Below, piece by piece: positions 47,701 through 57,657 of a stretch of 64,000 nucleotides of DNA. Position numbers and translations under genes: made by a program. This stretch comes from Penelope pileata (lineage: Eukaryota > Chordata > Aves > Galliformes > Cracidae), in assembly GCA_013396635.1 (NCBI GenBank), contig WBMW01000796.1:124001-188000 (forward strand). The letters run 5' to 3'. A model generated the notes under the pieces. The model did not search any database, was not told the DNA's origin, and saw only the letters and a program-made list of their open reading frames with translations. Position 1 is the stretch's first letter. Each line of letters starts with the position of its first letter.

Positions 47701-50482
47701 GCTATCACATTTGGCACCATGTCTGCTGGCTCTATTTCTCGTTGCAGTTTCTACCAATCTCTGAAGTCCAGAGGTCAAATTTACTGGTTAGTAATTCTTC
47801 AAACTACACAGACCTCTTAAAAAATTAACCCTGAGTTTGCCAGTTCCCATTTTAGTACCACTGTCACTGTTCTGTGCAGAAGCTGAAACTCGTTACTACA
47901 AAGGAACTGTTCTAGTCCCTGGATAGCAGTTAAAAAAAAAAAAAAAAAAGGTTTATATGGTCTCTGCATATAGCTTAGCATATAGGTGAACAGTAGCATA
48001 TACAGTGCAAGGCAGGAATTAGACTTCTGCTGAGAGTCACTTGCTGTGTTTACACCAGTGAGTTATGCAGAGCCTCAGCCCCACTACCTGCTCACATCCA
48101 TAGTATTAAGCTTTTCAAAAGCCTCTGGCACGGTTTTGGCCTGAACCAACTTTAACGCTCATAAGCAGTTCCTGGGAACAGTCTGAGAGTTGGGGGCAGT
48201 CCTCTTCCTATGCTAAGAGCTGTTTTGCATGCAGCCCCCTATTTTGGCGAGTGGTTCAGTGTATTTTAAGATGGTAATTTCTCCATGACAGCTAGCTGTA
48301 TGCTGGGGACCAGTCCCAGTTCTAGCCAGTATACAGCCTACAACTGTAGATGTGATGGTTTATTCATTTTCCTTCTGAAGGAAATCCCAGCACATCCCAT
48401 GTGATTTCTCCTAAAAGCCTGCTGCTAAGCGTGCTCACCTGCTTGTGTAGTTGCTTCCATTGCTCATGGATGCAGTTTCCCTCCTTTCATGTAAGGTGCT
48501 CCACTCTCCTCCATCAGTGCCAGCTGTGTGTGCATGGTTCTCAGCTGGGGGCCACGCATGTTTTGGATTTGCTTGGTCCCTCAGTCTGTTTTTTCCCTGT
48601 TGTTTGGTCTCATCACAGGGTTCTTTCTGCCCTGCTGCACTGGGATAAACGCTCCTATCCTCATGCTGTGCTTGTACACAGCAATCAAATACACGGTTAT
48701 CATGCCCATCTTTAGGATGCTGTCTCATTTTTCTGAATGTAAGTGCTGCCCACATTCATGGTGTTTTACCAATCTACTACAGTGCCTCAACTGATTTAAA
48801 TTTCCCATAAAGTTTTACAAAGCCTTTTTTTTCCTCATGAAAATCAGGTGAAACTGAGGACTCTTAAGTGTTTAAAATAGACAAGAGTCTTTCAATCTGT
48901 GTTTCTCTCACTCTTTCCCCATGATTTTTTTTTCTGCAGTGCCCTTCATGCAGTCACCCAGCAAGTGACCTCTCCTACCAAAGGTGGTCTTCCTCCAAGG
49001 GCCTATGGCTGCATCATACAACAGAAAACAGCAGCTACCTGTGCAGGCATCCTTAGACAGGTCCTTTCCACCCAGCCTACTTGCCTAAACTTAGCAAGAT
49101 TTAAACTCCAAAGTGTGTTTGCTCTCCTCAAGCAGCTAATGGAGCTGAACTGACCTCTGTTGGCTGCCCCATGCTTTCTCACCTGCTGATGCTGCAGTGG
49201 CTGATGTAAGGGGTGGCTGCAATGCGAGGACATGAGGGGCTGGATCCCCACCAGTACAGCTCGAACACCTTCTGCTGGCTCCAAGCAGTCGCAGAGCAAC
49301 CCTGTGACTGTGCCTGGCCACTGTGCATGGCCCAAAAGGAAGATTGACTTGAGCTTATAGCATTAGGCTACCTCTGAGACCCAAACCAGTATCTCTGTGC
49401 AGCCTGTTGGACTTACAATATAAAACTAAAAGCTTGTCTGCTTTCATATCCTGCCTCTGTCACTGGCCAACAGCAGATGCTTTGGCTAATGATGTTTATA
49501 TTCAGACCATTTTGCTGAGTTAGTTGGTGTTGCTCAAATGACACTCTACCGTATGGTACATATATGATCTTAAGATCTATGGAGAAAAAAAAAAAAACAA
49601 CATCACTATTTAATACATTACACAATAGATAGTGTTAGAGACCCTCTGGGTACCACTATAATGCAAATGACTTCAACCTGCCAGTCTATTTATTGCAAAT
49701 TATCTATTTTCATTCTTTTTCAAGAAGAATGTAGAGCCCACATGGATCTCTCAGTCATCTCTCACCTCAAGCTGTCAGCTAGAGTGTAAACTCTGTGAGG
49801 TAGTCCAGCTTCTCAGTTTTGTGCAGACTTCTTAGCGCTTTATAATCTTCTAGTTTCATAATACTTCGTTGTTGGGCAGGCTACTTTACTCTGCAAATCT
49901 ATGCATAAAGACAAAAAACTTTTTACATCTCTCAAATGCTCTTATCAGAAAAAATTATGTATTACTACATAAACAGTGAAAACCCAGTTAATTTTTTTTC
50001 TAAGTATAGAACAATGTTCCACAAGATAAGCAATGGAAATACTTGACTGGAGAAATCTTATTTTTGCTTTCGGGGGTTATTGGCTTATGATTCAAATTCA
50101 GCTTCTGCCATTTAGTTCACTTTTCTGATTTGCCTCATGAGAGGAATTCTCCCTTTGCCACCTGCTGTCTAGCTGAATATGTGAAAAATGTGAATATAGA
50201 GAGTTTTATGGAATCAGTAACAAACTATTTCTGATCAGGATTATTTTCTTCACGAAAGTAGGTTTGATTCCTTTGTTGGTGTATCTCTTTTTCAAGTCCC
50301 TGCCTTTTCTCTGTATCTCCTTGTGTTGTTCTGATGTGGTTTCTCTCTAGACTGGAAAAGCTCCAGCGTTACAAAAACGTCATGTTACTGTTTTCAGGTG
50401 CTAATTGCAAATGTAAGTCCTTTGTGCAGGGGTGGCGCTGGACTGGGTGTGCTGCTCTCTCCCCTGGGGAACTACCCTGCCT
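47701..50482. other. Intergenic, nothing recognised
   Basis: 2.8 kb. It contains an A-run at about 47932-47949 and another at about 49584-49596. No gene supported. Confidence 0.55.
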
Positions 50483-51430
50483 CCTGTGGTTTTCCAAGAC
50501 GAGCTAGCTCAGAATATGAAACCCTTCAGGGAGTAGGAATGGGCTGTGATCCTGGACCGGAAAAAGAAACTGTGGAAAAGGCCTAGAGTTCAATAACAGC
50601 ATCAATGCCTGGGACGTGCTACTACATGAACCAAGTGAAGGAGATCAAGTACAGCATGGACCAGAATCTGCTGAAGGAGTACTTCCGATGCAGATGATCA
50701 CTGTGAGCCTGCAGGCCATTCACCATGAGCTGCTGGGGCTCACCTTCCACCCTGAAGAGAAGGCTCAGGTCTGACACAAGGACATCCTGCTTCACACACC
50801 TCCCACGAGGAGATGACCAGCAAGTTCTACTTGGACCTGTACCAGCTGTGAGGCCTTAGGAAAGCCAAAGTGAGGGAGAAGGGCTGTGACAGTGGGAGTG
50901 GAGCCTACCACACGCCTGGTTCATGTACCTGCTGTGTTCTTGAGGGAGGCCCGTATCGGCTGGCGGGAGTCTGGTTTGTTACACTTCCCCTACTGGGCTC
51001 CCCTGTGGGATTAAATGATGTCCTGCTCTGTGCTGGCTGTGTTGACAGCCTGAATGTGTCTCTTTGGCAGAGTTTGTCAATTCAGCAGGACACAAAAGGA
51101 GCGGGACTTTGCTGAGCCACCATCAAAGATGCTGGAGAACTGAGTGTGAGAGAAGGAAACACTGCAGCCCATGTTCAGGCACTACAAACCTGGAATGCTG
51201 AAGAGCTGCTGGAGAAGTTCATTAAATCCCAGCAGGCAAACACAGGTGAGTCCCTGAGGAGGCTAATCTCCATGTTGACCTCTGAAATCTTCTTGTCAGC
51301 CTTGGAGCTCACTGCATGGATGTCTTGGCATAGAGAGATGTACTGGGGAAATCCAGCATGCTCTGGTGGACTGAAAAGACAGATGGCTCTTTTCAAAAGC
51401 AATGGCTTAATGTACCAGAAGTACTAACGA
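50483..51430 (+). pseudogene. Processed pseudogene of an M3 metallopeptidase (thimet oligopeptidase/neurolysin-like)
   Basis: Fragments in three frames match the recalled C-terminal half of THOP1/NLN in order: VVFQDELAQNMKPFRE, AVILDRKKK, GLEFNNSINAWD, YYMNQVKEIKYSMDQNLLKE, HHELLGLTFHPEEKAQV, SKFYLDLY, ERDFAEPPSKMLEN, ELLEKFIKSQQANTG, and a weak EMYWGNPA segment. At least four frameshifts and several stops break it. The gap between SKFYLDLY and the next block (about 230 bases) matches the expected coding spacing, so introns appear to be absent, which indicates a retrocopy. The HEFGH zinc site should fall near 51010-51030 and is unrecognisable. The parent was a cytosolic or mitochondrial oligopeptidase. 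THOP1 seems closer than NLN from the ERDF and QANTG strings, but I cannot be certain. Confidence 0.82.
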
Positions 51431-51539
51431 GTGGGAATGCACATGGTGAGTCTGTGTGTCTAAGAGTTAAATTTTGTGCTTTTGCAAAGGGTGGAAAACT
51501 TTAGAAGGGAGTAGCTGGAGCTTATTGTATGCAGGCACA

Positions 51540-51967
51540 AAACCACGTGCTGAAATAATTGCACTAAATGGCCCCTTACTGCTTGCTTGCTTCAACACAT
51601 GCATGAAAAGTCTCCTTTCTGCTTACTTGCTCCAGATGTACTGATCAGAGAGGGAGGTTCTTAAGAAATATCACTAATACAATACAATAGAAAAGTACAG
51701 AAGCTTCTAAAGAACCAGTAAGTTAGCAACAGCAATGAATTATGATTTGTAATTGACAATCAGTATCGGACAGGCTGCGTGCTTGGAGTACCCAGTCAAT
51801 GGGGAAACAGGAGAGGAACTTATCAACAGGAAAATAAGGTATAAAATGTGATGACTTCTTTCCACAAGCGCACTCCTGTTTACAGAATGCCCACGATTCC
51901 AATCACAAATTAAAACTTCTTCACCAGAGATCCTGTCTCTGTAAAGTTATTTGAGATTTTTCTCACA
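51540..51967 (+). mobile_element. Endogenous retrovirus 5' LTR (5' border uncertain)
   Basis: The 3' border is inferred from CTCACA just before the primer-binding site. Within it are a TATA-like GTATAAAA at 51839-51846 and an ATTAAA polyadenylation-type hexamer at 51909-51914, in the order U3-R-U5 expected for an LTR. The start is a guess, since no matching 3' LTR is visible in the window. Confidence 0.55.
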
Positions 51968-51971
51968 GACT

Positions 51972-51989
51972 TGGGGGCTTGTCCAGGAT
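51972..51989 (+). promoter_or_regulatory. Retroviral primer-binding site, tRNA-Pro type
   Basis: TGGGGGCTTGTCCAGGAT matches the 18-base proline-tRNA primer site at 16 positions. The two mismatches are C-to-T and G-to-A at the two CpG sites, typical deamination of an old methylated insert. It lies four bases past the inferred LTR end. Confidence 0.75.
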
Positions 51990-52700
51990 CTTGATTGTCT
52001 TTCAGAAATCCTTCACTGCCTTGGGCAGGAGAGGTGCACCCTGCCAATTTTTAGTGGTCCCACCGGGGTGGTGACGTGACTCCTCGGGATGGCTGACAAG
52101 GAACCAAGACTGTTAGGTTGTGAGATGGACTCTGTGAAGACCCAGGGGAGATCAAAGGCACGGGTGTTATACATGTAGACCTGGTAACTTCATGCATGGA
52201 CCAAGGTAAGAGGATTTGCCTTGGGAATCGGGAAAGACTCTTGTGTGTGGTGTGACTGAGATGCACTGTCAGTGCAAAGTGAGTGCAGAGTCCTGATCTA
52301 CAGTTCCATAGTCCCGCGAGGGACGTGGCCGGAGATGGACAGAGCGGGAGGTAATGGTGAAAGGAAGAGTCTCAGGAGGAGAGCTGTTGATGTATGGTCC
52401 CCTCTCTCTTATGTGAGGTTACTCACATATTATCTGGGATCCAGTTGGACAGCCCTAGTCCTACCCACCACACAAGGGAAGAACAAGGCAAGCTGCTGCC
52501 CACAGGCCAACCTGCAGCCATCCTCGCTGAGCAGCAGTCACCCGCAGCGCCTGTTCACTCCTTGTTCGCTGCCAAACCTGCTGACGATCTGCCCCCTGAT
52601 TTCCCACTGCACTCAGTCTTTCTCACAAAACTTGCAGGAATTTCATGCCCGTGAGACCTCAGCTCTTGTGTCAGGAACAGCTAGTATCAACATCTTCTAG
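51990..52700 (+). mobile_element. Probable ERV leader and degraded internal region
   Basis: Follows the primer-binding site directly, as a retroviral leader would. A 142-codon open frame (52272-52700) is present, but I recognise no gag motif in it. Where the element ends is unknown. Confidence 0.4.
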
Positions 52701-54351
52701 AATCACAGGACTTCTACACTAGCAGACATGAAGGCAGCATTACTGCCTGTCTCCTTCTGTTCAAGAGCCAGGCTACCTGTGACACACCTTTACTGTAGGT
52801 GCTTCTCAAACACTGTGCTGCCCCAGGTGTGTGCTGTCCTGACTCATTTCCATTTTAGGAGTGGACACAGTGAGGATGTTCCCTGCCATCATCATTGAAA
52901 AGCTTCAAGCAAGATGGCAACAGCCCTTAAAGGAGAGGCCCAGCACACAAACTGTGCTGGTGGGCACATGGGCTGCTAAGGAACCAGAGAGGTGGATGTG
53001 CACAGCAGCCAAATGATTTTGTAGGCACTATTTTTGTCTTGGCATTCAAAGGACAGAGATAAAATTGCTGAGGCTGAGAGACACTGCACCAAGAGAACAA
53101 TCCTGTGATGGTGAAGGGTCACCACTACCAGCTGGTGGGAGCACTGCATCCTCTCTCCTGGAATCAGATCAGGGCATTGCTGGACTGAGGATCTGCAACG
53201 AGTCTACTCTTCATGGTTAAAAAAGAAAAATAGAGCTTAAGGGAAAGAAAATTCATACTACACAAATTTCAATGGATTATTATTAATCACCGGCCACTGC
53301 AAACTCTAGAATAATATAACTCAGCTCTGTGCTCAGTAACTGACCTAATGTGACACTTTTTCTGTATTAATGCTGCTGCCATTTCTAATGATGTTGTATG
53401 GGGAGTGGTTTCCCACCACTGGTGTCACAGTATACTGCTAAACATTCTTTAGATACTGATTACTGATAAAAACAAGATGGAGTACTGGGAATGAGACGGC
53501 AATCTCTTACAACCTTGAAGATTTCTCTGCCATACCCATCATACCAACAATCCAACAATGAATTATTCCTCTTAGAAATTTCAAAGCAAAACAAAAAAAA
53601 AACCACTGCAAGCTAAATAAAAATAATGGCCACAAATCTTTTTGAAGCAGAAAATACCCTGCTCAGACCATTCTTCAGAAAAAGGGCAGTTTAGGCTGCA
53701 TGACATGGTGAGTTCTGGAAAAGAGTAACTGATGCAAATGACCAGGCAGGGCAGAGAGTGGTAAAAAATAGACTGTGGGGAAAGTGAATGGTGTAGCTGA
53801 TTTCTCAAACCCTCTCACAAGGTTGAAGGTTAAAAGCTGTAAAGGACTCAGTCAGTAAAAAAGGTTAGCTTGACAGAAGCATCCATAGATGGTAATGAAA
53901 GGAAGCAATTAGAACAGCTGCTCCCATGGTATGCTGGTGTGTTTTCCAAGAACAACAAAGAATTTGGATCACAGGACTGAGTGCAATAGTGCTTTATGCT
54001 AAACCATTGAATGCTCCTCAGAAGCAATTCTTCTTGTTGGCTGCCCTACACTATAGACACGGGGTAGAAATGTTAAATTACAGGCTGGGAAATGGCCTGA
54101 CTGTGCATCTAATGGTACTGTTGGCACCTTCGGTTTCCAGGCAGTTCTGGGTTTCAATTTTTGCTATTGATAACACTTATTGCCTTTGAAGAAGCTGAAG
54201 TGCAGGTACAGCAGCAGGAGCAGCAACTCCCAGGCTCTTTGTAGCCCAAAAGGAGGTTGGTTTCTTCCTGTTCTTCCCTCACAAGACAACAACCCCTAAG
54301 CTGGCTGCAGGGCTGGAGCTTCCTGGGCACAAGCTTGGGACAGAATGGTGG
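52701..54351. other. Unassigned sequence, possibly ERV remnant
   Basis: 1.65 kb with no recognised gene. It could be decayed internal retroviral sequence, but no pol or env motif is visible. Confidence 0.4.
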
Positions 54352-54570
54352 TGTTGTGGCTTAACCCTGTAGGCAGTTCAGCAACATCTAACCACTCACT
54401 CACTCCCCGACAGCTTGAGAAATAGAAGAAACCTTGACTCTGTGAAAACACTGCTCAGCAACAACTAAACCGTGGGTGTATCAGCACTATTTTCATCACA
54501 AAGCCGAAACATTGCAGCATAGGAGCTACTATGAAGAAAATTAACTCTATCCCAGCAAAACCAGGATAGA
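54352..54570 (+). mobile_element. Avian LTR (solo or 5'), about 220 bases
   Basis: Starts TGTTGTGGCTTAACCC and ends with AGAAAATTAACTCTATCCCA then GCAAAACCAGGA. This resembles a common bird LTR whose 3' part carries a TATCAGCACTATTTTCATC stretch. Shorter than I expect for the family, so probably internally deleted. Confidence 0.6.
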
Positions 54571-55630
54571 TGTAAAGGCTGCTGAGGCTAGCACCAAACT
54601 GTTCCTTGGCAGGAAGTACTCATCACTCCATCCACACTTCAGCTGCCGCCCAGAGCCAGGTGGGTGTCACACTATCACACTTATAGAATGCTGGGTGTGT
54701 TTGCCTGAGGGTGCTGCCAGCCTTCAGTTGGCCACACACAAGTGTGCTGCTGGAGGAGCTGGAAAGGCTCAGTGCTACTGAACTGTAGCCAGAAGCCATT
54801 TTGGCGTCTACACAACACGATCCTTTTACATCTTCTTTCTACTCAGACATAAACTGCTCAGGTTTTTCATTCTTCTGAGCAGTCCCTCCTTTCCTCAGAT
54901 GAAGTTTATTTTAATTATGTAAAATCTCAGAGGAGACTTGAAACAGTGTGCTGACTACAGAAAAATTTAATCTGCAGTTTATTCAACATACCTGCCTGCC
55001 TCCCTGCATGGTGGATATTTAGCTTAAAAGGAAAAAAGGGCTTTCTGTGTACTTGCTTGGTTTTGTTTTCATTTTATTTTGTTGCTAGCTAGATTCTAGG
55101 AGGAGAATTTGTATGTGGGAATTCAAAACATTAGCCTTTGTGCCTACCTCTGGATTGTTGCAAATCTCCTGTATTAATACCTAGGCGGGTTTCCCACTAT
55201 GCTGTTCCCTCCAGGCTGAAGTGTGCTCTGGTTTTGGAAGATCTTTGTATGCTCTGTGTGAACTTCACATCTTTCTCCAAAATGTAGAAAGAGCTAATAT
55301 TAGCAAGAGAGATTGTAAAGCTTGTAAATGTGCCAGGATCTAAATCTGGAGCGCAAAGGTATGCAACCATCTAAAAGCAGAAATCTAACCCACTCCTGGA
55401 GTAGTCTGGTACAAATTAGTTGTTCAAGAGTGTTGATGTTAATGGCATGACTGATGCAGGTACATACCTCTCCCTCCCACAAGGATCTTCCCTCAGCGGT
55501 GGTTAACCCACCCGTCTGTTAATTCTAAACACTGACTCAGGTTCCTCATTAATCTCCACTTAGAAATGGAATCAAGACCAGCAAGATCACAAATGTGAAC
55601 AAGACCAGAAAGAAAGTAGGGCAGCTGTAA
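54571..55630. other. Unassigned, nothing recognised
   Basis: About 1 kb between an LTR and a coding-like block. No primer-binding site is evident right after the LTR. Confidence 0.5.
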
Positions 55631-55640
55631 GGGAATTGAG

Positions 55641-56050
55641 ATGGAAAGAGACACACAGCGAGTGAAAGAATGGAAAAGCTTACAATTCTGGTGCAAAATC
55701 TCCAAAGATTTGGTTGACAAGTTGGAGCAGTTCAAGTGGGAGATCTTCCTTTTCACAGGGGCAAATGAAGGCAATTTTCTGAGCGTTGCAGAATCAGTAG
55801 CAGAGGATGTCTTGTCTACATAATGTGAGGTTGACTATTAGGCATTGCTATGGAAATTCACACATTTACCTCCCTTGTGAAGTACGACATTTTGGAGATG
55901 GGTCAGCAGGAGGAGAGGAATCAAGAAAGGGAGAAACCTGAAAAGCTTTTATCGCAGAGCTGAGCTGATTGAGACAAGCATGCATCTTGAGACGGACCAT
56001 AATGCCAAATTGTATGAATCAGATTCTGCTCTGAAAAAAGTTTGGTAGGC
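55641..56050 (+). other. Unidentified coding-like block, probably pseudogenic
   Basis: A 60-codon frame (55641-55823) reads with charged, helix-like composition: VKEWKSLQFWCKISKDLVDK, then EQFKWEIFLFTGANEGNF and SVAESVAEDVL. A second stretch downstream reads LKSFYRRAELIETSMHLETD then AKLYESDSALKKVW. Stops separate them. The composition looks more like old coding sequence than random AT-rich DNA, but I recognise no family. It could be retroviral or a retrocopy. Confidence 0.35.
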
Positions 56051-56639
56051 AATCATAAGCCAAACTTAAGAAGTGCCACTGGATGGTAAATTTCACTCCA
56101 AACTGGAACAAATAGAAGAACTGCAAGGTGTAGAGGTCTTTTGCAGATTTCAGGACTAAATAAAAGTATCTGAAATGTCCGTCAGAGTCCATTAGATAAT
56201 CAGAAGAAGAAATTAATTACACTTCAGTCTTAAATTATTGTATTCTGTTACAGTTATGGAGACAGTTTTTTAATAGCCTTGAGCTTTTCCTCATGAAGTG
56301 ACTGTGAGATATCTGTCCCAGAGAACACTTGTGTGTATATAAGTAATTTCATTTGTACTTCTTCCTCCTAAGATTTTCCCTTGGCAAAATTTTTAACAAG
56401 AGGACAGCCATTGCATTTCTTCTTTGGGAACCTGAGCTGCACTCTCCAGCTATCTTAGTAACATCCTCATTTGTATTTTTCCTGAGGAAAATCTGAAAAA
56501 AAATGTTTAAAAGTGAAAGTCCAGTACTGAGATGTAAAGTCAGGAGTGCTGCATGATAAGGTCTTTGGAGAAGCTGCTTCAGTATTTAACATACTGGTGA
56601 AGTTGCAGATGGGATTCTGTGGGCACTGCACTTTCAGGA

Positions 56640-56990
56640 AACATGTGGACCATTGGACAATGTCCAGAAGCAAACAAAAGAACAGCAGAGGTTTAAGAAA
56701 TCATGCCCTATGAGCTGAAGGCACTGGGGTTGTTTAGTCTAGCAGAATGAAGACTGAGGGGGGGTGTGATAACAGTGTTTGTTAAAATATTTTGAAGGAT
56801 GCTTTAAGGAGGAAGGGAATAAATTCTTTGTTCCAATGGGGAAAGCACAATAAGCATGTCAGAGTAGCAAGAGAGATTTCTGTCAGACTTTAGGGAAAAA
56901 GAAAATGTTTTAATAGTAAGGGTAGCAAAGGGAGGCTCATGAAGGAAGAAGCCTAGAGTTCTGTAAAATAGATGACTGTATGTACATACA
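56640..56990 (+). mobile_element. Old, diverged CR1-like 3' fragment
   Basis: The succession GGCACTGGGGTTGTTTAGTC, an AAGACTGAGGGGG stretch, TGATAACAGTGTTTGTTAAA, a GGAGGAAGGGAATAAATTC piece and AAAGGGAGGCTCATGAAGGA follows the CR1 3' ORF2 layout, with heavy divergence and no clear tail. Confidence 0.55.
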
Positions 56991-57532
56991 CGCATGCATG
57001 CTATAAGTATAAATATACAAATATATGAAGTGTGATTGAAAGGGCTTAGTTCAGCGACGAGCTGCACAGTCTCTTACGGAGGCTATTGAGGATGGCTGTT
57101 CTTCCACCATGACACAAAAAGAGGTAAAGAGAGAAAGGCTTGTCCTATGCTAGGTGCTTTTCAGTCACTTGGGGAGCAACACCTGCTTTGTGGTAATGCA
57201 GACCCTTGCAAGGTCCTCTAGGCCTTGGCAAGAGGAGGCAGCTGGGGGCAGGCCTTGGGCCTAGGTAGGTGTCAGCTGTGTGGGTGCTGCTGGTCAGATG
57301 CTGCTGCTCACAGTAGAAATGGCCTTGCCTTGAAGTAAGCAAGGTGACTTCCTGAGTCCAGCTTCTTTCTCTTTTCTTCTGTTCTCCAAAGAAATGAAAA
57401 CAACTGGGAAAAGATTGTAGCAAGAAACATTGTATAGCAGTGATCTTATTGCTGTCATTTCCTTGACAGCTTCTGCATCTTCATGTCAGCTAGGGCACCT
57501 AGCTCCCGTTAACTGGAGCACCCTCTCTTGAC

Positions 57533-57657
57533 TGTTGTTATGGTTTGACTCAGCAGATATAGTTCTGCAGTTATTCACTCACCCTCCCCCCTCCCCAAAT
57601 GGGACGGGGGAGAGAAGTAGAGAGATATGCAGTAAAATGCGTGGGTTGAGATAANGT
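57533..57657 (+). mobile_element. 5' part of an avian LTR, cut at a single N
   Basis: TGTTGTTATGGTTTGACTCA, then CACTCACCCTCCCCCCTCCC, then GTGGGTTGAGATAA, similar in layout to the LTR start at 54352. The recognisable sequence stops at the single N at 57655, so the rest of the LTR may be absent or missing from the assembly. Confidence 0.6.
57655..57655. other. Single-N gap inside LTR
   Basis: One N in GAGATAANGTGTATT, where the LTR similarity ends. As at 25186, this is probably an unsized join rather than one unknown base. Confidence 0.6.

Noticed and set aside
48401..48794. Overlapping open frames of about 65-106 codons on both strands
   Set aside because: Several frames are open at once on both strands with no motif, which points to composition rather than coding.
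51241..51250. GTGAGT after AACACAG as a real splice donor in the peptidase copy
   Set aside because: Weak peptidase-like sequence appears to continue beyond it (EMYWGNPA segment), and all other blocks are intron-free, so the donor resemblance is likely chance.
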